Of a DNA stretch of 64,000 nt, positions 23,401-31,600 are shown in pieces. Each line of letters opens with the position of its first letter. The first letter of the stretch is position 1. Origin of the DNA: Pararge aegeria. Its lineage: Eukaryota > Arthropoda > Insecta > Lepidoptera > Nymphalidae. The stretch covers positions 20,230,001-20,294,000 of the forward strand of contig NC_053185.1 of the NCBI RefSeq assembly GCF_905163445.1. The letters are read 5' to 3'. The position numbers and the translations under genes are program-made. Below the pieces are notes generated by a model. The model was not told the DNA's origin, searched no databases, and worked only from the letters and a program-made list of their open reading frames with translations.

Positions 23401-24168
23401 CTTCTGATGCAGGCGGTATGACGTCGCTAGTGAAGCACAGCTACGAGGGCGCCGCCGCGGAGGGCGTGGCGGGCTTCTTCGCGGGCGTGGGCAAGGGGCT
23501 GGTGGGCACGGTGACCAAGCCCGTGATCGGCGTGCTGGACCTGGCGGCGGAGACGGCGGCGGCGCTGCGCGAGACGTCGCGGCGCGCGGGCGCGGCGCCG
23601 GAGCGGGCGCGCGCGCCGCGCCTGGCCGCCGCCGCCGCCGCGCCGCTGCCGCGCTACTGCCCCGAGCTGGCGGCCGGCGCGGCGCTGCTGCTGGCGCTGC
23701 CGGCGCAGGGCGAGCGCTTCCTGGCCTACCGCACGGTGCGCGGCGCGCCGCACGACATCCGCGCGCTGCTGTCCGACTCCTTCCTGCGCATCGTCACGTG
23801 CAAGCACGCCGCGCCGCAGGTCGTCATGGAGACGCACTTGAGGTACCCTCGGGCGCTCGCTCGTGCTCGCCGGCGATGGAACGTATTGATACTCATCCTC
23901 GCGGACCTTTGTCCTCAGCAACCTGGTGTCGTGTACGGCGGTGTTCTCCGACGGCGCGTGGTTCGTGGAGCTGGGAGTGCGCGGGGGCGGCGCGGGCGGA
24001 GGGGGGAGCCACGCCTCGGGCGGCGGGCCGTCGGGGGAGGCGGTGCGACGGCCGCGCGTCCAGTGCGACAGCGGCGACGTGGCCAGATGGCTGGCGAGAC
24101 ACGCGGCCGCCGCGAGGCAGTTGTATCACGACCGCAAGCATACACTTTTGCCGCACACTGACTTGTAG
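269..24168 (+). CDS. VPS13D: VPS13D orthologue, 3' part (37 exons, 5'-incomplete)
   Basis: This is a bridge-like lipid-transfer protein; the family moves phospholipids at ER contacts with mitochondria and peroxisomes and is needed for mitochondrial shape and clearance. Exons with consistent phase: 269-572, 895-1057, 1199-1400, 1508-1684, 1935-2311, 2966-3090, 3629-3766, 4179-4350, 4639-4809, 5317-5419, 5799-5992, 6356-6454, 7305-7480, 7964-8129, 9454-9587, 9954-10179, 10376-10520, 13523-13745, 13933-14113, 14209-14394, 14551-14754, 15692-15913, 16133-16320, 16665-16809, 16881-17092, 17181-17288, 18106-18217, 18564-18756, 19116-19279, 19630-19857, 20934-21106, 21459-21633, 22237-22419, 22887-23061, 23137-23268, 23413-23842, 23919-24168. 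The chain gives about 2318 residues. Diagnostic stretches include IDDCLDSDVPLLEVSL, NRTLSGWEPVIEPW, ILGSVDFLGNP and GKGLVGTVTKP, all typical of VPS13D rather than VPS13A/C. The first acceptor (268) and the exon 7/8 junction are the least certain splices, and the intron after 23061 uses a GC donor. Upstream exons (chorein_N) are outside the window. Confidence 0.93.
2400..2478. repeat. Near-perfect inverted repeat (foldback) in VPS13D intron 5
   Basis: Left arm 2401-2430 and right arm 2442-2471 are reverse complements with an 11-base loop at 2431-2441. The arms contain GTCAGGCAAGTGTAG next to the loop and AT-rich outer ends. Similarity continues outwards with one mismatch (AAGGT versus AAGGC). 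It starts 90 bases after the exon 5 donor. It could be a MITE-type foldback element. There is no sign that it is a processed small RNA gene. Confidence 0.85.
5799..5992 (+). other. VPS13D: VPS13D exon 11: low-complexity linker at the expected UBA position
   Basis: This exon encodes about 65 residues rich in Ala, Gly and Pro (for example ASAGVGAGVGAPYGG and SPAEPPPPDAPAP). It sits between the rod exon ending near LQSLPAQARVALS and the exon starting NAECVTLCVIDDC. In human VPS13D the ubiquitin-associated (UBA) domain lies immediately before the equivalent IDDC segment. I see no three-helix UBA signature (a Met/Leu-Gly-Phe/Tyr loop followed by an Ala-Leu helix) in this exon or in the flanking introns 5420-5798 and 5993-6355. 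The splice sites (CAG at 5796-5798, CAG|GTACTA at 5992) and phases are good. The residue count downstream of this point (about 1609) is close to the human count, which supports the alignment. Confidence 0.75.
6640..7085 (+). mobile_element. LINE 3' fragment (end of reverse-transcriptase ORF plus 3' UTR)
   Basis: The + strand reads as a decayed LINE C-terminus with stops: YNMIPKVILDLPLHKFK, then CIKTYLIH, then GYYTIDEFLHDKVAW. A 3' UTR follows and ends in GGCCTACTTGAAATAAATGAATA, the common 3' tail of lepidopteran non-LTR elements. It lies in VPS13D intron 12, in the same orientation as the gene. The family is CR1/Jockey-like by the tail motif. The 5' part is missing, as usual for 5'-truncated insertions. 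Confidence 0.7.
7690..7910 (+). mobile_element. Possible RTE-type LINE remnant
   Basis: The + strand contains CLQWAEHIAW followed by IDGRWVSR, which resembles the conserved RLxWAGHIAR...DGRW stretch after the reverse transcriptase of RTE-type elements. The rest of the reading is degraded and I cannot align it further. It lies in VPS13D intron 13, directly upstream of exon 14. A chance open stretch is possible. Confidence 0.35.
8580..9120 (+). mobile_element. Degenerate LINE reverse transcriptase fragment
   Basis: The reading LIYVNDISHIPLHGEVSLYA followed by DDKCIFYYGRS contains the reverse-transcriptase YADD box and the Y-V-N-D-I block. After frame changes it continues LILDCQLTWKLHINNVK, SLLGSLYGIAQCLARNALLN and VKPHLEYLIEVWGSA, all standard CR1/Jockey-type LINE text. 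Frameshifts and stops show that it is dead. It lies in VPS13D intron 14, sense to the gene, and ends near short GTATGAAGTATGTATG tandem copies at 9078-9117. Confidence 0.85.
11186..11325. other. Unexplained GC-rich island inside VPS13D intron 17
   Basis: This 140-base block is as GC-rich as the VPS13D exons and far more so than the surrounding intron. An open stretch from ATG 11201 reads MAHAWSAAAHVRTACAR and onwards through NYPIFVNC, followed by a GT. It does not fit the gene model: exon 17 leaves in phase 1 and exon 18 accepts in phase 1, and no AG/GT pair here keeps both phases with good sites. I do not recognise the product on either strand. It could be a decayed exon, an alternative exon or an unrelated insert. 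Confidence 0.5.
12240..13300 (+). mobile_element. Degenerate LINE reverse transcriptase (CR1/Jockey-like)
   Basis: Across shifted frames the + strand reads YLDFRKAFDRVNNDILISKL, then SGVSQGSILGPFLFL, then HRDLDAVYNRGLFNQIEFD and TTKCSIMTFGR. A C-terminal stretch RKFFIVPFSRTVSRARSP and CDIFADDWNKLLRQL ends at a stop near 13260. These are the classic reverse-transcriptase blocks (fingers, GSILGP, KC-MTFGR) and C-terminus of a non-LTR element. Stops, frameshifts and missing segments (the YADD block is not visible) show that it is inactive. It accounts for much of the 3 kb VPS13D intron 17. Confidence 0.85.
15250..15640 (-). mobile_element. RTE-type LINE fragment, antisense to VPS13D
   Basis: The reverse strand of 15260-15400 reads close to the RTE C-terminal block: VPRCLNDDLAPVNAALVDPP, then TR.TDHMKRVAGCHWTQAT. 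This is a mutated form of the usual GRPPTRWTDD...AGSRWTQAA text. The adjacent 15480-15640 block (around GTTTTGGAGCCATAAGTCAGC) is the upstream RT region of the same element type on the same strand. It lies in VPS13D intron 21, just before exon 22. Confidence 0.7.
16881..19279 (+). other. VPS13D: VPS13D exons 25-29: linker and ricin-type beta-trefoil segment
   Basis: Exon 25 (16881-17092) finishes the beta-rich region with QNFIYVAFVA. Exons 26-29 (about residues 1545-1737) encode a lectin-like beta-trefoil found in this place in VPS13D. Two Gln-x-Trp repeats are visible: SQLWRRG in exon 27 and TQAWRLV in exon 28. They are flanked by LLHEGSSPP and by VLDIEEA, which match the animal consensus. 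Sugar binding has not been shown for this family member as far as I know, so the lectin label is structural. Exon 26 is far less GC-rich than its neighbours. The acceptor of exon 29 (GCCGCAG) and the donor CCG-G of exon 28 join in phase 1. Confidence 0.85.
17815..17951 (+). repeat. SINE-like tail plus hairpin in VPS13D intron 26
   Basis: The block 17817-17900 (GTGATTATGATCAAACTCTC through CAGTGGACTG) matches the 3' portion of a SINE-like family also seen at 43755-43870 and 56230-56335. It is followed at once by an inverted repeat: 17901-17923 pairs with 17929-17951 (GCATATCTCATGAA outer arms, TCAATAG inner arms, 5-base loop, one 2-base mismatch). Confidence 0.65.
20640..20850 (-). mobile_element. 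LINE C-terminal fragment, antisense to VPS13D
   Basis: The reverse strand encodes CNLRLHTGDPICPVYRSIII followed by YNKLPNIISEENDDIDFKRK and KWLFQKCSYDIQEF. This is the conserved extreme C-terminus of CR1/Jockey-like lepidopteran LINEs (YNKLP...FK..L...L....YY...EF). It is open over about 60 codons, so it is relatively young or by chance unbroken. It lies in VPS13D intron 30. Confidence 0.75.
22000..22195 (-). repeat. SINE-like copy (family C) in VPS13D intron 32
   Basis: The block reads on the reverse strand with the marks of a family found repeatedly in the 48-57 kb region: TAGTCCACCACGC-like text (here GCGGTCCACCACGC), a GATGTTTTCCTT segment, an AAAACGCACTTAA segment and AAAGTTAGAG. It ends just 40 bases before exon 33. 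The copy is diverged and lacks the middle part. Confidence 0.55.
23919..24168 (+). other. VPS13D: VPS13D exon 37: PH-like C-terminus and stop
   Basis: The last coding exon starts after CCTCAG at 23918 and ends at TAG 24166-24168. It encodes the end of the PH-like domain, starting SNLVSCTAVFSDGAWFVELG, then a Gly-rich loop, then a basic helix with RQLYHDRKH and the terminal residues HTDL. A Gly-rich loop interrupting the PH-like fold is longer than I would expect. No close AATAAA follows the stop. The first ones downstream on this strand are at 25064-25069 and near 25312, so the 3' UTR may be about 0.9 kb or use a variant signal. Confidence 0.88.
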
Positions 24169-27100
24169 GACTCGTTATGTCGAAGCTATATAACGATATG
24201 CCTTTGTTAAAAAGCGTAAGGATAATTTGTTGCGACGACCCGACGGTGCCTACTTTACAACGAGCCGGCAGTATGTGTGGATGCGCCTCTAAAGTTATAG
24301 CTAATTTGATCTTATTAGGATGCAATTAATGTTAGCGATCTTGTGGATGACATAATAGTCTGATCGGTGAAAGTAATAGATTATAAAAGATTGTAATACA
24401 TACATATCCGTAAAGTATATGTGCGACAAGCTTTCTTGCAATGTTCTGTCTTATCCCGAAATATCACATAGTCACTGAGACCTGGTTTTCCGTCAGTATT
24501 TTACTATATTTAGAGGAAAAATATCTTAGCGTAAACCATTCCTGCCAAAATTTGGTTTGTCCATTATATTTTGTAAGAAAACAACGATGTATACGTAAGA
24601 GTTCAAAGACAAAGAGTATTAGTTAAATGACTTTTGTAACAGTTAGCAGCTCAAAAGTTTTCATGTTCAGATAAATATAATATTACATTCTATCACAGGA
24701 GTCTCCAATAATGCCACACAACTTTTATCCACAAATACGCACAAATATTTCGATGTGTTTATATAGTGAAATATAAATATGTAAACTACGTTCGAAAAAT
24801 TATGAAATAATGCTTTTTATGAGTGTAAATTGATCGCATTAGATATTGTTTCTTGGAAATCCTGTTGACTGAATAATTTACGTTTTATAATTATTATGAA
24901 AAGGGCGAATAATGCTGTATGTATGAAAACGATGTTTAAGTATGTGGATATCGAGGTTAAAAAAATCCTATGTAATATTTTGTAATCATCAAGGTTAAGA
25001 GATAATCTCATAGAGGAGGTAGCCTAGTTATAGATAACACTGTTTCTCCTTTTGCGTAATTTCAATAAAATATATGCCAATCCATTCTTTAATTAGAACG
25101 TATATAAACTTTTTCTGAAGAAGCGGACTACCTAGTGTGTTGATATATGATAAGGGATAATACTTCTTTTGTAATATGCTGTACCAAACAATTATATTTA
25201 TTGCCTTGATTACTATCAAAAGTTGACCTAATTTGTTTGATTTGTTGAGTGAAAAGGCAGATGCATCGTAATCATATCGAGCATTTACCGTCGTATTAGC
25301 GTAACCGACCAATAAAATATATTCCAAAAGAAACCTTATTGAAAAAATATACAAATAAACCTCCGATTCTAACACTTTTTATTTGACGGATACGCTATTT
25401 CGACTGTAAAGGCTCGAAATATTGTGTTTTGTGCAGATATTATATATTATATGGTGTGGAGTGCGTTGTATTTTAGATGTAGTGAAATGCATAAGGCTGT
25501 GCTATCGCGTAGTGTGCAGTCAGAATAAAAGTCTAATTAGATCTGCCCTAATGTTGCTTATGCATCTACCTATCCTAGCACGATATATTATGCGCGCGGT
25601 GAAAACATATCCAGATACTGGCGACTTGGATGTTGGCCTAGCTGTAAGATTTCACGCTAAGTATCCTGAAATTCGTCATAAAAACCATCTCTTAATTCAA
25701 ACACTTTGCTTTAAATGACTTTTTTACTGACAGTACTAAACGCAGGTATTGTTATATTTGTAAGAGATAAATTACTATGATATATGTATATATAATTAAA
25801 ACTTTGAATGCCTTTACAGCTGCAATAACTGAGACCTCTTAAAAAAATACCAAAGTACACAGAACAACCTCTACATATTTCTTTGAGTTACTTAAAAGTG
25901 TTGCACTGTAAAGGTCAGCTCAGACCGAGCGATAAACTGCATGGACATGGTCTAGAACTGTCCAACGCATAATTGAGTACCTATGATTTGTATCCAATTT
26001 AAATAGTTATTTTGATATACAATTGATTGTTAATTGAAGGTTAATAAGTTTTCCTTTTGCGACAGTGCGTCATATACAACTGTCATATTATATGACGGTA
26101 GTTAACCTTATAAATACATCTGATAAGTATCTTTATTAATTATATCTTTGGGAAGCGCCGGAAATTTTTCACTTTTAGGTCAGGGCTTGCACTACTAATT
26201 TATTCAACTATAGTTGATCATTTTGATCAGTTTTTCAAAAGTCAAAAAAATAGTTGTATGCGTTCCTTTCAGTCTGCAAGGAAATCTGCAGTTTTAAATA
26301 TTCTTAGTTGGAAAGGATCACAATTACATTATATTATTGTTTCATTATTATTTTAGTTAGATAAGCTGGGACCTGTTCATATAACTTAAGTACTTATTTG
26401 TTTTAAAAATAACTTAGTACTTATTTATTTATCTTAAAAAGTTAGTAGGCAGTAAGACTGAAAGACTGATATAACTTGTTGCAAACGGAACCGGCTATCA
26501 GGTAACGATATATCTACAAGTCATTCATTATATTATATTATGGCTTATGATATCTTAAACATTGCAAATCTTTTATAAAAATTAAGAAGCATATAAAAAT
26601 ACCGTCATTGATTGTTTTTTTTAATTATGGTACAATATCTTACTGCAAATTTTACTGTATAAATTTTTCCTGACTTCATTTGAATATGATATAAAGTGCT
26701 GGAGCCTCACTGATTCTTTTACATTCTAGTCGTACGACATTTGTGAGGTAAAAATTGACCGCTCCTGTGTAAAGAGGTATTAAATGGTATTAACGTTAAA
26801 ATGCATTTCGAGCCCAGTTAAGATTTCCAAACAATAGAACATTGGGGTGGGGCGGGGTATAATATTTCAAAACTTCGCCGATATTTTATGAAAACCTCTG
26901 TAATAAATATCTAAGCATTAACTTTCTTATTTAATTATTAGCATTGTGATAAGTAGATAGCCTAATTTAATGACCCAAAGCAATTGTCAATAATTAATAT
27001 AAAAATAAGTTATAACTGTAAATTGACTAATTCAATAAACTGTTAACACCAAGTGAACGTACCTAAGTTTCCCCCTAATAAATTTATATGAGAATTATAT

Positions 27101-28072
27101 TTTTTTTTATTTTTAGTACTTTAAATTACTGTTCTACATTTTCACGCCTATCGACGTCTACTAGCAAGCTTTAACCAACCAGGTTATGTGTCGTCATCAT
27201 CATATCAACTTAAAGACGGCCACAACTTGCGAATAAAAAACTATATTGTCAGTTAGGAGAAAAAACGATTAAGAGAGACATGAGAGTATAAGCTGTAAGA
27301 TCCATCAGGCTGTGACATCTAGCACCGTGAACAAAAACATACATTTAGAATAAATTAAAAAAAATACTTAAATTATATATAAGAGATAGAGTAGGTAGAG
27401 AAAAATAGATCGAAACTGCAACGTTTCCTACTAGATGACGCTACAGTCGCTATAAGACTGATATGAAAAGGCGTATACTTATTTCGGCATCGACGGTAAG
27501 CCGTAGCTTATTTGGAGAAAGCGCTCATGCCGCGATTGCCAGAGAGTCGCAGGTTCAAATCCTGTCGATTATTTTTATATGCTTTTTAAATTTATAAAAT
27601 ATCAAATCAAAAATCTGCAGATAGCAGATTGGCTTTAGTACTTAATGCTATCCTTTTCTACTCTTTCCCATAAATAAGGATAGTACTGTTATCAAACTGA
27701 TATAATATGTATATTCTGTATAACATTGACCTTCGAGCGGGAATTAACATAAAGCGGATACAAATTATCGAAGTCGAGCCAGATTTTTATAAGGACTTGA
27801 CGAAGTTACGTCAACGACTTCTTTTCAATAGTTTGCAAAGATTAGTGCATTTACCAGTCAGACACATATGTCGCAAACAAAAATTTGTGCGCTTTTATTT
27901 AAAAAAAAAACCGAACTAGCTTTGATGAATACTATATAGTAAATACCTAACTAGCCACTAGAATTCAATACCTTCCGTAGAAAATATGTAGGTATAACAA
28001 TAACTGATAACAAAATCATATTATAAATAAACAAGTTATTTACAACCATTAAAACTGCTCATCTGTGTTCAT
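24169..28072. other. AT-rich intergenic region between VPS13D and the ester hydrolase gene
   Basis: There is no recognisable coding sequence here. Open stretches at about 24441-24626, 25028-25375 and 25422-25718 have no family resemblance, no codon bias like the neighbours and no supporting splice sites. Candidate polyadenylation signals for VPS13D (AATAAA) lie at 25064-25069 and 25312. A tRNA-like element is at 27489-27569. The rest is AT-rich with short A or T runs. Confidence 0.6.
27489..27569 (+). repeat. tRNA-derived SINE head or tRNA pseudogene
   Basis: The ends pair as an acceptor stem (ATCGACG with TGTCGAT). A D-arm-like TAGCTTATTTGGAGAAAGC and a T-arm GCAGGTTCAAATCCTGT with an intact B box (GGTTCAAATCC) are present. 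The anticodon arm does not fold cleanly and the A box is diverged, so a working tRNA is unlikely. An AT-rich tail (ATTTTTATATGC) follows, as in tRNA-derived SINEs. Confidence 0.55.
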
Positions 28073-28130
28073 TCAGTTGAGCAGTGTCGTGGACGAGTGT
28101 GCACGGCCGCGCGCTTGTCGACTCTGAGGT
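28068..28130 (+). promoter_or_regulatory. Possible core promoter and 5' UTR exon of the ester hydrolase gene
   Basis: An arthropod initiator-like TCAGTT occurs at 28075-28080, followed by a locally GC-rich stretch (GTCGTGGACGAGTGTGCACGG) that contrasts with the AT-rich upstream. A GAG|GTCATT site near 28127 could donate to the acceptor TTTCAG at 28617, seven bases before the start codon. A spliced 5' UTR is implied by that acceptor. The exact promoter is inference. Confidence 0.3.
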
Positions 28131-28624
28131 CATTATTCGCCGACACACTGTTTGAGGGTCATACGCGGCTCACCATTCCGAATCTGCCTCAACTACAGCA
28201 CATATTACATAACGTCGGCAAGTATTTCTTTAACAGCAACCTACATATGAGAATGTGTTACTTAGCAAAGTTCAATGATACTGACCTATGCTTTTTATCT
28301 TCTTAGATAATTTAATTTTTACTCAAGAACACTTTAAACGCACTTTCCACTTTGATTATGTACCGTTTAAGTTGTATTTTACTTAATGTTTTCGTGTATT
28401 ATATTATATACCTAGATTGTGCAACGTTGGGTGAAAACGATACAATAAAGTGGGTACAAAAGGGAAAAACTTTAAAAAATATATCTTTTAATCGGAATCT
28501 GTTTCATTAGAACTATATGTACTTGCTAAACTTGGTGTATATCTTCAATGATAAGACTGAAAGAATTTGAGGCAACTTGTTTGGTAAACAATATTTAAAT
28601 AAGATATTTGCTTTCAGCGTCAGC

Positions 28625-31600
28625 ATGGCAGCCTCGGTGGATTACTCTAAGGTGCCGTTCAATGAGAAGCCGCTGTACACCCCGCCATTGGAGGAAATAG
28701 TTGACGGTACCTACTTCATTTGTTTTGGATTTTTTGGATAAGCACGAACAGTAGTGTAGTTTAAAGTAACTAAACCTACAGTAAATAACGCAACAAAATA
28801 ATAACTGTTGCCAGCAACTTCAAAGCCAAAGTCAAATATTTCTTTATTCAAATAGGCACATAGATGGCACTTTTGATGCGTTATTATATACAAAATGTGT
28901 ACATAGCAGTGAGTAGTGATGGCGATAACTACAATCGTAAACTTAAAACTAAAGCTACGAGGGTTCCGATCGCGCCCTGGTCTAAGAAGAAGCCAACAAC
29001 AAACTTAGCCGGGTGTTCTTTTTGTTATCACCATCTCACATTGTCATTAGAAAATATTTAAGAAGCAACGTAGTTAGAGCAATTGTTTACACCCAAGCTT
29101 TTTTTATCGTTTACGTAATCCTTTATACTATAATATGACTTTTCTATAAGCTTTCGCTTAATACAAACTTTGAACTGCTTTAGTGACATCCCCAAGATAT
29201 CAACCGGTAATTTATTGTAAAATTGTATACAATTTCCTTTAAATGAATTGCTTATTTTGTGTAGTCTAGTGTACTGCACTGCAAGTTTATTTTTTCCTCT
29301 AATGTCCAAATTATTGCAGTCACATTTTCTTTTAATTTTTGATACATTTTTGTGAACATACATTAAACTCTTCTGCATTTATATGGGTTTAAACAAAAAT
29401 CCGCGGCAACTGTTTAATTTTCTGGGATATATACGTAGTGGTATATGTGTATATGTCTGCCTTTCGGTTGAAAGGTAAGTATTTAAGTGCAATTTTTCTT
29501 GAAGATCGGTTTTGTGGTTAACTTTTGGGTAAAAAAGATTTTAACCCCATGGGAACTGCTGCTGGACAAATGGGTTGTTGATCGCAGCAGATAGAAGGAT
29601 CTAGTAGCACTGAGAATGCTGCTGCTATAGTCTATACTCTACCACACTGGCCAAGGCCAAGTGCGGATTGGTGGACTCCACACACCTTTTAGATCTAGCT
29701 TCTAACTCGACTCGATAACCTATTTAAATGAAGAAATATTTAAAATTGACTTGAGTATGACAAGCGTCGGTTCCGGTCATGATCGGAGATACCTGATAAT
29801 AGTTACTACAGAGTAGGAGCTAGTTACCTAAAACTAAATCTCTGTGAAGCATAGGAGTCCTGTGCAATTAAGAAAGCTGGTGTTGATGAACTTAGCGACG
29901 ATTTTTTTTACCAGCTTCTTAATTTTCCAGTTTTGTCTCGGCGTCTCCCCGCCACCTTCGAGCACGTGGAGGTGTCTGCGGAGGATTGCCCGGACCTCAC
30001 TCAGCAACCCTTCAACCTCAGTGCACCAGGTATGCCAATTCCTAATATTTTTCGTATAAATTAAAAAACCGAGTTTATATCTATTTCATCTGTCAAGTGT
30101 CAGTTACAGCCCCGTAAACTTTACATTTTATCTAGAATTACTTAAACCACTGCGCATCCAACCAAGGTTTAGTGAAAACGAACATAAAAGGCGTTTCATA
30201 AGGTTCATTTTAATTTGACGATACGGTTTAATAAAAACGACTGCTTATAACCAGTAGCCTCAGTGCAAATCTTGCACTGAGGCTACTGGTTATTATGAAT
30301 GTAGTCGAACTAAAATACACATAAATATAATTTTAATAATAAATATAAATATAATTTTTAAGAATAATTTTTTCTTCACCTACATTTTTTAACGCTAATG
30401 CTGTTCATATTCGATTTCAGTTCAACCAGATCAATTTTAAATTCATCTAAAATAGTTAATAGATAAAAATCCGTTTACACGCAAGTAAATACGTACAAAG
30501 CGATAAGGTTGCCTTTGTATTCTGTTTCTATCTTTGTTTTTTTTCATTCTTTTTTTTTGCACTGTGGAAATAAAGATAATAAATAAAATAAACCATTATT
30601 TGCATTATTGCTGTTTAAATCAGAGGAGATTACAAGTTAATATTGAAGCAAACAGTAGTTGTTTACCGAGAGTGCGATAACGTGGAGTGAGTTCTTATCA
30701 GGCCACTTATTTGATATAACACTCAATTTTGCAGCGGAGTGCGCTGGGGTATTTAGTCGTAAGTCCCCGGTTCGATTCGCGGTTACAGTCATATTGGGTA
30801 ATTTATGATTTAATAATTGGCTTAGGCCTTCATTACCGTTACTAGGTTACTAACCACCCCACTGGCGAAGAAGTACCACTAAATACCGTGGTAACCTCTA
30901 TAAGATTCGTTCGTAGAAAGTTGAAAAGAGTAACTACTGGTTAAATAATTTGCCATTTTCTTTTTTGATTCGCGTGCTTCTATGTAATATACTTACTTAC
31001 TAGGTGAAATCATAGTTGAGGTGAGAGTATAATAAGGTGGCTTTACGGTGCATACTGATCTATTTAAGACAACAGTAGGAAGGTATAATTTAAAATATCT
31101 AAACTAGCTGTTGCGTAATTCGTCCGCGTTTTTTACGACTTTTACAAATTCCGTGGTCCGGTTTTTAAACATTCCGTAGGAAGCGTTTGTATCCTGTGAT
31201 AAAAAGTAGCCTATGTTACCTACTCTCCTTCCTTTTAACTAAATCTATGCCAGATATCAAGTTCATCGGTTGTTGTTAGGGCGTGAAGGAAGGACAAACA
31301 AACGAACACACTTTCGCAGTTATAATATTAGTAAAGATTTCTCCGACTTACCTACATCGTGTTAAACTTCGAATTTATCAATTCAATTCAAATTCAAATT
31401 TAGTGTGAAGACATTTTATTTTTCATACTCTGAGCATATACAAGAAGTCAAAGACGAGCGTTTGACACATAGTTATCGATTGGTACCCACGAGAATCTAA
31501 GCGTAGACGAGGCCGACCATTAAGAAGGTGGTCCGATGATATACTTAACACAGATAGCAGGAAAAACATGGGCAAGAGCAGCTATGTACAGAAAGTCCTG

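Larger units (their letters stand above)
19630..23842 (+). other. VPS13D: VPS13D exons 30-36: C-terminal rod, ATG2_C region and start of PH-like domain
   Basis: Exons 30-32 encode the rod end (LGGVSVSLVARWPPAELLY, MQWDNQ, RYYFALIKIIPSQ). Exons 33-36 encode the ATG2_C-like part with amphipathic helices thought to contact membranes: LIRFEDAAVELEPF-like text at exon 33 (here FIRFEDAAVELEPF), KILGSVDFLGNPLGFVADVS and NVTHGISNSAAK in exon 34, and KGLVGTVTKPVIGVLDLA in exon 36. The intron between exons 34 and 35 begins GCAAGT, a GC-AG intron. Phase requires it, because the alternative GT at 23055 (GTGACA) breaks the frame. Exon 36 is the longest (430 bp) and contains an Ala/Arg-rich insert before the PH-like part. 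Confidence 0.88.

Noticed and set aside
23427..23921. Long open frame of 164 codons on the reverse strand opposite VPS13D exon 36
   Set aside because: It is the antisense shadow of a very GC-rich exon. Its composition (Arg/Gln/Ala) and lack of homology fit a frame artefact.
25028..25718. Open frames of 98-115 codons in the intergenic region
   Set aside because: AT-rich, Ile/Tyr/Leu-rich chance frames with no family resemblance, splice sites or codon bias of neighbours.
27489..27569. Functional tRNA gene
   Set aside because: Acceptor and T arms pair, but the anticodon arm does not fold cleanly and the A box is poor. Better explained as a tRNA-derived SINE head.
28864..29061. Sense-strand frame of 65 codons inside ester hydrolase intron 1
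   Set aside because: It overlaps the antisense LINE 3' UTR and has no homology.
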